Shown: in pieces, positions 1 through 7,318 of the stretch
How positions within the stretch are numbered: the first letter of the stretch is position 1
Layout: each line of letters starts with the position of its first letter
Source: Pseudomonadota bacterium
GTDB lineage: Bacteria > Myxococcota_A > UBA796 > SXON01
Length of the DNA: 16,288 nucleotides
Assembly: GCA_005776735.1 (NCBI GenBank)
Contig: SXOM01000428.1
Location: 1 to 16,288 of the forward strand
Direction of reading: 5' to 3'
Program-made: the position numbers and the translations under genes
Notes under the pieces: generated by a model
What the model was told of the DNA's origin: nothing
What the model saw: only the letters and a program-made list of their open reading frames with translations
Database searches by the model: none

Positions 1-436
1 CCACGCGCTGCTTCTCGCCGCCGCTGAGGACGCCCGCCGGGTCGTCCTCGCGGCCCTTGAGGCCGACGATGTTGAGCACCGCGGGCACCCGGCGGCGGAT
101 GGCCTCGTCGGGAGCGGCGATGACCTCGAGCGCCATCGCGACGTTCTGGGCGACGGTGCGCGCCGGGAGCAGCTTGAAGTCCTGGAAGACCACGCCCATG
201 TTCCGGCGGAGCGCGGGGAGCTGCCGATGGTCCATCTTGCTGACGTCGGCCCCGCCGATCAGCATCTTGCCCGAGGAGGGCCGCTCCGCCCCGTACAGGA
301 GCTTGAGCATCGTGGACTTTCCCGCGCCGGAGGGGCCGGTGATGTAGACCATCTCGCCCTTCTCGACGTGCAGCGACACGTCGCGGAGGGCGTCGCGGTC
401 GCCGTAGCTCTTGGCGATGTGGTAGAGCCGGATCAC
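1..436 (-). CDS. ftsE: Cell-division ABC transporter ATP-binding protein FtsE, partial (C-terminus off the left edge)
   Basis: The 145 visible residues begin VIRLYHIAKSYG at a GTG codon (434-436). They show Walker A GPSGAGKST (residues 34-42), the Q-loop VFQD with Gln85, and the ABC signature LSGGEKQRV (137-145) right at the window edge; Walker B and the H-loop lie outside. The spacing and the segments GEMVYITG, RRNMGVVFQDFKLL and IRRRVPAVL match FtsE better than general LolD or MacB ATPases. FtsE is known to form a complex with the membrane protein FtsX at the division site and to control peptidoglycan hydrolases. An ftsX gene would be expected just downstream, outside the window. No strong ribosome-binding site precedes the GTG. 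LolD-type ABC ATPases are the main alternative. Confidence 0.85.
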   Translation of the reverse strand, partial: MIRLYHIAKSYGDRDALRDVSLHVEKGEMVYITGPSGAGKSTMLKLLYGAERPSSGKMLIGGADVSKMDHRQLPALRRNMGVVFQDFKLLPARTVAQNVAMALEVIAAPDEAIRRRVPAVLNIVGLKGREDDPAGVLSGGEKQRV

Positions 437-455
437 AGGTCGGCTACGTTATCAC

Positions 456-476
456 GGGCGGTGCGGCCACCGTCCC
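456..476. promoter_or_regulatory. Imperfect inverted repeat between ftsE and nadD
   Basis: GGGCGGTG (456-463) can pair with CACCGTCCC (468-476), with one bulged T and a four-base CGGC loop. The element sits in the 55-bp divergent spacer and could be an operator or a 5' UTR hairpin. In DNA this GC-rich such pairs arise easily by chance, so a function is not shown. I could not find convincing -35/-10 boxes in the spacer. Confidence 0.25.
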
Positions 477-491
477 GGGCCAGGAGGGCGG

Positions 492-1022
492 GTGCGCGTC
501 GCGGTGTTCGGAGGCAGCTTCAACCCCCCGCACCTCGGGCACGCGATGGTGGCGGCCTGGGTGCGTTGGGCGGATCGGGCCGACGAGGTGTGGTTCACGC
601 CCACGTTGCAGCATGCCTTCGACAAGTCGCTCGCGCCGTGGTCGGCCCGCGCCGCGGCCTGCGAGGAGCTGGCGGCGTTGTTGGGCGGGTGGGCCTCAGT
701 ATGCAGGATCGAGGCTGAACTTCCGGTTCCCTCCTACACCGTGCGTACGCTCGATGCGCTCGCCGCGCGCCACGCCGACGTCGAGTTCCGGCTGGTCCTC
801 GGGGCCGACGCGTGGGAGCAGCGGGCGAGTTGGCACCAATGGTCAAGGATCGAGAAGGTATATTCTCCGATCGTCGTGGGGCGTGGCGCGCGGCCGGGCC
901 TCGACGCACCGGCGTTCCCCGATCTGTCGAGCACCGAGGTCCGACGCCGACTCGCCGCGGGCGAGCCGGTGGACGCGTGGGTGCCGGCCCGGGTCCTCTC
1001 GGCGTGGAGCGACCGTCCCTGA
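492..1022 (+). CDS. nadD: Nicotinate-nucleotide adenylyltransferase NadD
   Basis: NadD transfers AMP from ATP to nicotinate mononucleotide, giving deamido-NAD in cytoplasmic NAD biosynthesis. The 176-residue protein has the nucleotidyltransferase motif GGSFNPPHLGH (residues 7-17), SYTVRTLDAL (81-90), the VLGAD segment (102-106) followed by WHQWSRI, and the C-terminal SSTEVRRRL motif (146-154). The GTG start at 492 is well supported by AGGAGG at 482-487, four bases upstream. It is slightly shorter than typical NadD proteins (about 190-215 residues). The usual PPHK-like segment after the first motif is replaced by QHAFDKSLAPW, so substrate-loop details may differ. It is divergent from ftsE and convergent with the next gene. 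Pantetheine-phosphate adenylyltransferase (CoaD) is excluded by the SSTEVR and SYTV motifs. Confidence 0.9.
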   Translation: MRVAVFGGSFNPPHLGHAMVAAWVRWADRADEVWFTPTLQHAFDKSLAPWSARAAACEELAALLGGWASVCRIEAELPVPSYTVRTLDALAARHADVEFRLVLGADAWEQRASWHQWSRIEKVYSPIVVGRGARPGLDAPAFPDLSSTEVRRRLAAGEPVDAWVPARVLSAWSDRP

Positions 1023-1051
1023 CCCGGGCGCCATCGACCGGTGGTGCCGGG
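1023..1051. terminator. Possible bidirectional hairpin between convergent nadD and the 1097-1573 gene
   Basis: CCC (1023-1025) and GGCGCCA (1027-1033) can pair with TGGTGCC (1042-1048) and GGG (1049-1051), with one bulged G and one G-T pair around an eight-base loop. The position just after the nadD stop, in a 74-bp convergent gap, suits a terminator. There is no T-tract on either strand, so classical intrinsic termination is doubtful. Confidence 0.3.
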
Positions 1052-1096
1052 CCGAGCGTCGGCAGGCGCAACGCCCGTCGGTGCCCGCCGCCGACC

Positions 1097-1573
1097 TCAG
1101 CCGCCGACCGCGACCTCGGTCCACGGGCCGCGGCGGTCGGGGCCGAGGTTGACCGCCAAGAAGCTGCGCAGGTGGGGGGAGGGGCCGTCGACCAGGCGCA
1201 AGAGGCAGCGGGTGCCGCCGCCGGGGCGCTCGAGGAACTCGAACCACCGCGCCGGCATCGGCACCCGCAGCTCGCCCGGGTGAACCTGCCCGAAGCGGAG
1301 GCGGAGCGCGAGTGACTCGGCGGCGGTGCGCCGGGCGACGGGGTCTTCGGGGAGCTCCCAGCTCGAGTCGGCCTTGACCATCTCGTGTCCGAGCAGCACC
1401 ACGGGCCCGCACCCGTCGAGGAACTCCCGGACGATCCGCTTCTCGTGGGCCGCCATCAGCGAGAGGTCGACGCCGACGGGGGCGGGCTCGGGCACGACGC
1501 CGTGGAACAGGTCGAGCAGGCGCTCGGTCCAGCTCGGTGGGTAGTCAGGGTGCCAGATGCGCACGCGCGCCAT
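1097..1573 (-). CDS. Uncharacterised 158-residue protein
   Basis: I do not recognise this family. The protein begins MARVRIWHPDYPPSW and is predicted soluble: it has no signal peptide, membrane segment or obvious catalytic motif. Trp and Pro are frequent, with mixed charged helices in the middle (LMAAHEKRIVREFLDG and RRTAAESLALRLRFGQ). The ATG at 1571-1573 is preceded by GGAGG only one base upstream, which is too close to be ideal. The in-frame GTG at 1562-1564 lies ten bases from the same GGAGG and could be the true start, giving 155 residues. The frame is open and has the codon bias of its neighbours, so I believe it is coding. It diverges from the HAD gene by 73 bp. Confidence 0.6.
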   Translation of the reverse strand: MARVRIWHPDYPPSWTERLLDLFHGVVPEPAPVGVDLSLMAAHEKRIVREFLDGCGPVVLLGHEMVKADSSWELPEDPVARRTAAESLALRLRFGQVHPGELRVPMPARWFEFLERPGGGTRCLLRLVDGPSPHLRSFLAVNLGPDRRGPWTEVAVGG

Positions 1574-1646
1574 GCCTCCAGTGTAGCGGACAACGCCGCG
1601 GGTGGGAGGTTCCGTTGTGCGTGGGTGGGCCAGGGTACATGGCGGG

Positions 1647-2336
1647 ATGCTCCCGCTCCTCGCCCTCGACATCGACGGAACGCTGCTTCGCACCCGGGGC
1701 GCGGGCCGGGAGGCGCTCGACGAGGCGTTCCTGGACCGGTACGGTTGGCCCGCCGCGACCGAGGGGGTGCACGTCGCCGGCGCCACGGACGACGTGATCT
1801 GCCGCGACGTGGCGGCGCGGTTCGGGGTGGTGTGGCAAGCGCAGCACACCCCCGCGCTCCGTGAGCGGTACCTCGTCGCGCTACGCCGCCGGTTGGCGGA
1901 CCCCACCCGCACCGAGGTGCTCCCCGGGGTCGAGGCGCTGCTCGACGCGGTGGAGGGGCGCGCCCATGTGGCGCTCTTGACGGGGAACTGGGTGGCGGGC
2001 GCCCACGAGAAGCTCGCTGCCGCCGGCCTCGCAGCGCGATTCGAGTGGGGGGTGTACTCGGAGGACGCCGTCGACCGCGACGGCCTGGTCCCGGCCGCGC
2101 GCGCGCGCGCCGAAGCGCGAGGGCTGGAGGTCGGCGAGGTGGTCGTGATCGGCGACACGGTGGCCGACATCCGTTGCGCGCGCGCGGGCGGCGCGCGCGT
2201 GGTCGTGGTCGAAACCGGCTTCTCGACGCCCGAGGCGCTCACGCTCGCGCGGCCCGACCTCCAGGTGCCCGACCTCGCACGCGGCCTGGGGTGGTGCCTC
2301 GCGCTGTGTGGGCTTCAGTCCGGCGCGGGCGTGTAG
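1647..2336 (+). CDS. HAD-superfamily phosphatase (phosphoglycolate-phosphatase-like)
   Basis: This cytoplasmic hydrolase of 229 residues has HAD motif I LALDIDGTLL (nucleophile Asp8, acid/base Asp10), motif II LLTGN (Thr112) and motif IV VIGDTVADI (Asp170, Asp174). A helical cap lies between residues 15 and 90. The motif III Lys is not obvious: the region reads DGLVPAARARA, so an Arg there may take its role, as appears to happen in some HAD groups. The substrate cannot be told from sequence; small sugar phosphates or phosphoglycolate are typical. I chose the ATG at 1647, which puts motif I at the usual distance from the start; a longer reading from 1602 adds residues without homology-like character. 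Its last 22 bp overlap the convergent Kelch gene. Confidence 0.8.
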   Translation: MLPLLALDIDGTLLRTRGAGREALDEAFLDRYGWPAATEGVHVAGATDDVICRDVAARFGVVWQAQHTPALRERYLVALRRRLADPTRTEVLPGVEALLDAVEGRAHVALLTGNWVAGAHEKLAAAGLAARFEWGVYSEDAVDRDGLVPAARARAEARGLEVGEVVVIGDTVADIRCARAGGARVVVVETGFSTPEALTLARPDLQVPDLARGLGWCLALCGLQSGAGV

Positions 2337-3916
2337 AGGCCGGCGGTTCCGACCACGCCGTTGCTGCCGTCGAACCCGCCGGCGACGAGTACGCCCCAGT
2401 CGGGGTCGTGAAACAGCGCGGGCTCCTGGGCGCGGCCCGGCAGGCCGGCGGCGTCGTCCGACTCGTCGCAACTGCCGACCATCGTCGCGGTCTCGTTGGG
2501 GATGTCCCACAGCTCCACACACGACAGCGCGCCGTCTTCGAACTCCAGCGGGCCCCACGACGACGCGCCGCCGGCGATCAGGATGTGATCTTCGTCCAGC
2601 AGCACCGCGCGGTGACCGGCGCGCGCAAGCTCCATCCGACCGATCTGGCTCCAACTCGCGGCGCCCCGGTCGTACTTGTAGACCTTGTCGGTGGCCGGTG
2701 CGGTGCCGTCGAACCCGACCTGGCCCGCGATGCTGACGCCGCCGAAGGACAGGACGTCGCCGTCGGGCAGGGTGACCATGGCGTGCGCCGCGACGGCGCC
2801 GAACCCCGAGACCTCGGTGGTGTCGCCGCGGAGCGACACGCGCAGGCTGACGTCGGTGGGCGTCCACTCCGTTGCGGTGTCGCCGTCGACGGTGCGGATG
2901 CCACCGGCGACCAACGTGCCGTCGCTCCCGAGGTCGGCGAGGGCGACGCCGACCGAGCCGGAGACGTACTCGCTCCCCGAGGAGATCGCCTCGATCTTGG
3001 TGAAGGCACGCGCGCTCGGGTCGTAGATCTCGCCGTCGGGCAGCGCGACGAAGTGCCGATCGTCGGCCCCGCCGAACCCGCCCCACACCACCACCGCGCC
3101 GTCCTGGTTGAGGATGGCCGCGTGCCGCGTGCGCGCCGTGTACAACGTGTCCTTGTCGGGGAGCGAATCTTCGAAGGTGAGGGTCTCGGGATCGAAGAGG
3201 CGTGCGTCGGCGGTGAGGACCGACGCGTCGGAGTACCCGTCGGACGTGCCGCCGCCGACGAGGAGGTACTTGCCCGCGTCGCCCGCGGTGAGGCGGGTCA
3301 TGCTGAAGCCCCAACGCGCGGTCTCTTCGTCGCCGTTGGTGTCGACATACGCCGGCATCGTGCCCACCGGGGCGAACGTGAGCTGGGCCTCGGGCGCTTC
3401 GAGGTCGAGGATCGAGAGGGTGTCGAGTCCCTTGTACCGGCCGTTCTTCATCGACGCGCCGCCGACGTACAAGAAACGACCGGCGCCGAGGGCGAGGCCC
3501 TGCCCCTGGGCCGCGGTCTCGGGCAGGCCGCCCAGGCGCACCACCGCGTCGGGCCGGGTCACGAAGACGTTGACCGCGACCTCGCCCTCGGTGACGGTGA
3601 CCGGAGCCGACCGCCCCCAGGCCACCAGCTCGCCGTCGGCGTAGCCCTCGACGACGACGCGCACGCCCTCGAGCGCGGGGAGACGCTCGGCGAGCGCGCT
3701 GTCGCCGGAGGCGGGCGCGTCGAGCGTGACGCGCAGGGGTTCGCCCACGCCGGAGTCGAGCACCAGGTCGATCCGGTCGACACCGTCGAACGGGTTGACG
3801 TCGAGCGGCACCACCGGCTGCAGGGTGAGCCGGTAGTCGGCCACCGCGCCATCGCCGGTGTCGGCGGTGTCGGTGGTGCACGCCAGGGACAGGAGGAGCA
3901 GGCTCATCCCGCACAA
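2315..3916 (-). CDS. Kelch-repeat lipoprotein (beta-propeller)
   Basis: The 533-residue envelope protein begins MCGMSLLLLSLAC with a lipobox Cys13, followed by the acidic linker TTDTADTGDG. Residues about 30-120 form a beta-rich N-terminal domain. From about 140 onward, seven Gly-Gly diads recur (residues 152, 221, 279, 338, 392, 449 and 513), each ending a hydrophobic strand such as LLVGGG, LVAGG or LIAGG. Several are followed by a Tyr/Leu-Phe-Asp-Pro or Tyr-Asp-Pro strand, the pattern of Kelch blades, so a six- or seven-bladed propeller is likely. It probably binds protein or glycan at the cell surface; no catalytic site is visible. I favour the TTG start at 3916 because GGAG lies about nine bases upstream; an ATG at 3907 is the alternative. 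It diverges from pgeF by 26 bp. Confidence 0.8.
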   Translation of the reverse strand: MCGMSLLLLSLACTTDTADTGDGAVADYRLTLQPVVPLDVNPFDGVDRIDLVLDSGVGEPLRVTLDAPASGDSALAERLPALEGVRVVVEGYADGELVAWGRSAPVTVTEGEVAVNVFVTRPDAVVRLGGLPETAAQGQGLALGAGRFLYVGGASMKNGRYKGLDTLSILDLEAPEAQLTFAPVGTMPAYVDTNGDEETARWGFSMTRLTAGDAGKYLLVGGGTSDGYSDASVLTADARLFDPETLTFEDSLPDKDTLYTARTRHAAILNQDGAVVVWGGFGGADDRHFVALPDGEIYDPSARAFTKIEAISSGSEYVSGSVGVALADLGSDGTLVAGGIRTVDGDTATEWTPTDVSLRVSLRGDTTEVSGFGAVAAHAMVTLPDGDVLSFGGVSIAGQVGFDGTAPATDKVYKYDRGAASWSQIGRMELARAGHRAVLLDEDHILIAGGASSWGPLEFEDGALSCVELWDIPNETATMVGSCDESDDAAGLPGRAQEPALFHDPDWGVLVAGGFDGSNGVVGTAGLYTPAPD

Positions 3917-3942
3917 CGTAGCACGCTCCGATAAGCGGTCGG

Positions 3943-4599
3943 ATGCTTCGATCGGGCCTGTTGGGAGCGGTGCCGCACGCCTTCACCGGGCGCGCCCAGG
4001 GCGACCTCCGCCGCACCCAGGCGGCGGCGCTCGCGGCGGTGTCGGCGACGTTGGGGGTCGCGGGTCCCATCCGAACCGTGTCCCAGGTGCACGGCCAGCG
4101 CGTGGTCGACGCCGACAAGCTCGATCCCGACGTGTTGGTCGAGGCCGACGCGCTGGTGGCCACGCGCCCGGCGCGCTGGATCGGGGTCCGCGTCGCGGAC
4201 TGCGTGCCCGTGCTCCTGTGTGCGGCCGACGGTCGCGCCGTCGCCGCGGTACACGCCGGGTGGCGGGGCACCGCCGCGGACATCGTGCGCGCCGCGATCG
4301 GTGAGCTCCGCAGCCGCGTCCCGGGCGCGCCGCTCCGTGCGGCGGTCGGCCCGTCGATCCGCGGGTGCTGCTACACCGTGGGGGACGAGGTGATCGCGGG
4401 GGTGGCCGCGGTGGCGCCCGGCCGCACGTGGCTGGACGGGCGGCGCGTCGACCTCGCCGAGGCCAACCGGGCCATCCTCGCGTCGGAGGGGGTCGTCGTC
4501 GAGGTGGTCGGGGGGTGTACACGGTGCGGGGGGCGGTGGTGGTCGCACCGCGCGGGCGACGCCGAACGCCAGCTCGCGCTCATCGCGGTGCCGGGTTGA
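3943..4599 (+). CDS. pgeF: Peptidoglycan editing factor PgeF (YfiH / DUF152, multicopper-polyphenol-oxidase fold)
   Basis: The 218-residue protein has the family's metal-site motifs: QVHG (His50), ADCVPVLL (Cys87) and VHAGWRGT (His104). These are followed by GPSIRGCCYTVGDEV (136-150) and CTRC (192-195) before WWSHRAGD. Its length fits (usual 210-250 residues), but the N-terminus is short. In E. coli the YfiH family prevents wrong amino-acid incorporation into peptidoglycan precursors; purine nucleoside phosphorylase, laccase and adenosine deaminase activities have also been reported for relatives. The ATG at 3943 lies just after the divergent Kelch gene, so the two probably share a compact promoter region. 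The stop TGA (4597-4599) overlaps the next start. Confidence 0.88.
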   Translation: MLRSGLLGAVPHAFTGRAQGDLRRTQAAALAAVSATLGVAGPIRTVSQVHGQRVVDADKLDPDVLVEADALVATRPARWIGVRVADCVPVLLCAADGRAVAAVHAGWRGTAADIVRAAIGELRSRVPGAPLRAAVGPSIRGCCYTVGDEVIAGVAAVAPGRTWLDGRRVDLAEANRAILASEGVVVEVVGGCTRCGGRWWSHRAGDAERQLALIAVPG

Positions 4600-5636
4600 C
4601 GCTCCTCTTCTGGCTGGCGTGCGCCGACCCCGAGCTCGCTCCGCTGGTGCGGGCGCGGGACGAGTACACCCGCGGGGCCGCGGCGCTCGACGCCGGGCGG
4701 CACGCCGAGGCGATCGAAGCCTTCGCGGCCGCCCGCGCCGGCGACCCCCAGAGCCCGGTGCTCGCGTTGTGGGAGGCGCGCGCCCGCGCCGCCTCGGGAG
4801 ACGTGGCCGCCGCCGAGGCGTTGGCGACCGAGGTGTTGCGCACCCACCCCGACGCCGGACTCGCCTGGTACAACCGCGCGGCGTGGCGCCTGCGGCTCGG
4901 GCAGGCGGATGCGGCGGCCGGCGACCTCCGGCGTGCGCTGAAGCTCGGCGTGCGCTCCCCGTTCGAAGCCGCGATCGACCCCGACTTCGCGGGAGTGCTC
5001 GGCACGCCCGCGTTCGCGGACGTCCTCCCCGCGGGGCCGGTCCTGGCGCGCACGCAAGGGCCGGACGGCGCCGTCTTCCTGGGGAGTGACGTGCTCGTGC
5101 AGGTCGAGCTCGTGAGCGCCCAGACGGTCCAGCTCGACCTCGTGCGGGAAGGCGCCGCGCCCGGTTGCCTCGTGCTGGACCGGGTCGTGGAGGATCGCCA
5201 CGAGGAGGCGGGGGTGCTCCTGCGGCGCCTGGACGTGCACCTGCGCGCGGTCGCCCCCTGCGACGCGGTCCTGCGCTTCGCCGTCGAGGTCACCGCGCCC
5301 ACCGCGTCGCGGGCCGAGTCGCCGCCGGTCTCGGTGAAGGTGGAGGCGCCCTCGACCTTCGTGGCGGGCCCGCCGGCGTGGCTGCCCGATCGGCTGCCGC
5401 TCCCCGGGGCGCTGGTGCCCACCGACGGCGACTTCGCGGCGGGCCGCGTGGGCGAACTCGTGTGGGCGCTCGGGCGCGCCGACCGGGCGCCGACCCTCGG
5501 CGGTCGTTCCCCGGAGGTCGGGCTGGAGTACCGCGTGGACGCCGGGACCCGCGCCGCCGGGGGCGCGTGGCGCCACACCGGCGCCGGCGAGGTGCACGCC
5601 GGGGAGTGGCGCACGACCGTGCCGGCGATGCCGTGA
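4596..5636 (+). CDS. TPR-repeat lipoprotein of unknown function
   Basis: Starting at the TTG at 4596, which overlaps the pgeF stop as TTGA, the 346-residue product begins MTLLFWLAC with a lipobox Cys9. This is a very short signal peptide without Lys or Arg. Residues about 18-120 contain tandem tetratricopeptide helices, such as EYTRGAAALDAGRHAEAIEAF, ARARAASGDVAAAEALATEVL and WYNRAAWRLRLGQADAAAGDL. The C-terminal half (from about 165) is beta-rich with no motif I recognise and may be an immunoglobulin-like or jelly-roll domain. The likely role is a membrane-anchored protein-interaction scaffold in the periplasm. The overlap implies co-translation with pgeF. No good ribosome-binding site is visible, in keeping with reinitiation. 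The start is the least certain part. Confidence 0.7.
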   Translation: MTLLFWLACADPELAPLVRARDEYTRGAAALDAGRHAEAIEAFAAARAGDPQSPVLALWEARARAASGDVAAAEALATEVLRTHPDAGLAWYNRAAWRLRLGQADAAAGDLRRALKLGVRSPFEAAIDPDFAGVLGTPAFADVLPAGPVLARTQGPDGAVFLGSDVLVQVELVSAQTVQLDLVREGAAPGCLVLDRVVEDRHEEAGVLLRRLDVHLRAVAPCDAVLRFAVEVTAPTASRAESPPVSVKVEAPSTFVAGPPAWLPDRLPLPGALVPTDGDFAAGRVGELVWALGRADRAPTLGGRSPEVGLEYRVDAGTRAAGGAWRHTGAGEVHAGEWRTTVPAMP

Positions 5637-5644
5637 CGGGCGCC

Positions 5645-5696
5645 GCGATGCGCGCCAGGCCCCGGCGGCTCGCCGAGGCCGGTCGCGGCGCATCGC
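5645..5696. terminator. Nested inverted repeats between convergent TPR lipoprotein and ffh
   Basis: GCGATGCGC (5645-5653) is perfectly complementary to GCGCATCGC (5688-5696). Inside that loop, CGGCG and CGCCG pair around GCT. The 79-bp convergent gap is a natural place for a bidirectional terminator. No T-tract follows on either strand, so this is a stem-loop by sequence and a terminator only by inference. Confidence 0.4.
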
Positions 5697-5715
5697 CCCG
5701 ACCACGCCCCTCGGG

Positions 5716-7224
5716 CTAACGACGCTGCTTCTTGCGCGCCTTCTTGGCTTCCTTGGCCTTCTTGCGGCGCGTCGCGAGGTCGGCGGCGTTCATGCCGATG
5801 GCCTTGGGGCCCGCCGCCTGCATCCCGGGGAGCTCCATGCCGGTGCGCTGCGCGTAGTCCGCGATGCGCTGCTGGATGGCGCGCGGGTTGAGCTTGCCGG
5901 AGAGCAGGCCCGTCATGGAGCCCACCTCCTTCATCATCTCGCGCGTCATCTTGAAGCGGTCGTGGAGCTCCTTGACCTCCTTCAGCGGGCGGCCCGAACC
6001 GCGGGCGAGGCGCTCGAAGCGGGACGCGTCGAGGAGGTCCGGGTTGCGACGCTCCTGGTGCGTCATCGACTGGATGACCGCCTCGACCTTGACCAACTCG
6101 TAGTCGTCGAGCGCTTCGGCCGGCACCTGCTGCATGACCTCGTCCATGAACGGGAGCTTGCCCATGACGTCCTTGAGCGAGCCCATGGACTTGATCATCT
6201 TGAGCTGCGCCTGGAAGTCGTCGTAGGTGAACTGGCCGCGGAGCATCTTCTCCGCGTCGGCCTCGGCCTTGTCCTTGTCGATGACCTTCTCGAAGTCGGA
6301 CATGAGCCCGACCACGTCGCCGAAACCGAGGATGCGGCTGGCGAGGCCCTGGGGCCGGAAGTCCTCGAGCTTGTCGAGGCCTTCGCCCATTCCGACGAAC
6401 TTGACCGGCTTGCCGGTGACCGCCTTGATGGAGAGCGCCGCGCCGCCGCGGGCGTCGCCATCGAGCTTGGTGAGGACAAAGCCCGAGAAGCCGAGACGCC
6501 GATCGAACTCGGCCGCCGTGCGGACCGCGTCCTGGCCGATCATCGCGTCGCAGACGAAGAGGATGTTCTGCGGTTGGGTCTTTTCCTTGATCTGCTCGAG
6601 CTCGACCATCAGCGTCTCGTCGAGCGCGAGGCGACCGGCGGTGTCGAAGATCACGACGTCGCGGCCCACGTTGCGCGCCTGCGTGACCGCGGTGGTGCAC
6701 AACTGCACCGGGTTCATGCCCTTGATCGAGAAGACCGGCACGTTGAGCTTGCGGCCGAGCGTGGTGAGCTGATCGACGGCGGCGGGCCGGTACACGTCGG
6801 CGGCGACGAGCATCGGCTTGCGGCCCATGCCCACGAGGCGGCGGGCGAGCTTGCCGGCGGTCGTGGTCTTTCCGGAGCCCTGGAGGCCCACCATCATGAT
6901 GAGCGCGGGCTTGCCGTCGAGCGCCAACGTGTTGTCGACCGGGCCCATGAGGGCCTCGAGCTCGTCGTAGCAGGACTTGATGAAGTGGTCGGCGGGCGTG
7001 ACCTGGAACGGCTGACCCTTCACCTTGAGGGTGACGACCTGGCCGAGGCTGCGCTCCTTCACGCGCGCGAGGAAGTCCTTGGCGACGTCGAGGCTGACGT
7101 CGGCTTCGAGCAGCGAGACGCGGACATCGCGGAGGGCGTCGGAGACGCTCTCCTCGGAGAGCTCGGTTTTGCCTTGGAGCTTGAGCCGGGCGTTGCGGAA
7201 ACCGCGCGAGAGGGTGTCGAACAT
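5716..7224 (-). CDS. ffh: Signal recognition particle GTPase Ffh (SRP54)
   Basis: Ffh binds 4.5S RNA and signal sequences of nascent membrane proteins and delivers ribosomes to FtsY. The 502-residue protein has an N domain (1-105) and a G domain with GLQGSGKTT (113-121), DVYRPAA (143-149), DTAGR (194-198), TKLDGDARGG (252-261) and FVGMGE (276-281). A Met-rich M domain follows, with SMTHQERRNP (386-395) and the RNA-binding SRFERLARGSG (401-411). The tail from about 485 is a run of Lys/Arg-rich residues. All key residues are present, and the length is slightly above the usual 450-480. No clear ribosome-binding site precedes the ATG at 7224. It is divergent from cyaY and convergent with the TPR gene. 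Confidence 0.97.
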   Translation of the reverse strand: MFDTLSRGFRNARLKLQGKTELSEESVSDALRDVRVSLLEADVSLDVAKDFLARVKERSLGQVVTLKVKGQPFQVTPADHFIKSCYDELEALMGPVDNTLALDGKPALIMMVGLQGSGKTTTAGKLARRLVGMGRKPMLVAADVYRPAAVDQLTTLGRKLNVPVFSIKGMNPVQLCTTAVTQARNVGRDVVIFDTAGRLALDETLMVELEQIKEKTQPQNILFVCDAMIGQDAVRTAAEFDRRLGFSGFVLTKLDGDARGGAALSIKAVTGKPVKFVGMGEGLDKLEDFRPQGLASRILGFGDVVGLMSDFEKVIDKDKAEADAEKMLRGQFTYDDFQAQLKMIKSMGSLKDVMGKLPFMDEVMQQVPAEALDDYELVKVEAVIQSMTHQERRNPDLLDASRFERLARGSGRPLKEVKELHDRFKMTREMMKEVGSMTGLLSGKLNPRAIQQRIADYAQRTGMELPGMQAAGPKAIGMNAADLATRRKKAKEAKKARKKQRR

Positions 7225-7263
7225 GGCGCCGCGGCCTAACCGATCCTGGGCGGCGCGCCGCGA

Positions 7264-7284
7264 CCGGCCGCGTCGAGCGGCCGG
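7264..7284. promoter_or_regulatory. Perfect 8-bp inverted repeat in the ffh/cyaY divergent promoter region
   Basis: CCGGCCGC (7264-7271) and GCGGCCGG (7277-7284) are perfect reverse complements separated by GTCGA. The element is nearly centred in the 94-bp spacer, about 40 bp from ffh and 35 bp from cyaY. It could be a dimeric-regulator operator or a hairpin in one of the leaders. Chance is not negligible in such GC-rich sequence, and no sigma-70-like promoter boxes stand out. Confidence 0.35.
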
Positions 7285-7318
7285 GGGCCGGCGCGCGGCC
7301 GCGGGTTACCCGGTCGAC

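Noticed and set aside
1590..1618. ACAACG-N17-CGTTGT inverted repeat in the divergent spacer before the HAD gene
   Set aside because: Six-base arms with a wide spacer are too weak to call an operator without comparative data.
2096..2199. Alternating CG runs (15 nt at 2096-2110, 11 nt at 2176-2186, 9 nt at 2191-2199) with Z-DNA potential
   Set aside because: They encode Ala-Arg repeats within a well-formed HAD protein and are explained by GC-rich codon choice.
2045..3934. Very long open frame antisense to the Kelch lipoprotein gene
   Set aside because: Its protein is Arg/Gly/Val/Asp-rich with no motif, and the opposite strand has a lipobox and Kelch repeats. Long antisense frames are expected at this GC content.
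5962..7239. 425-residue plus-strand frame antisense to ffh
   Set aside because: Ffh is unmistakable on the other strand; the antisense product is a Glu/Leu/Val-rich translation artefact.
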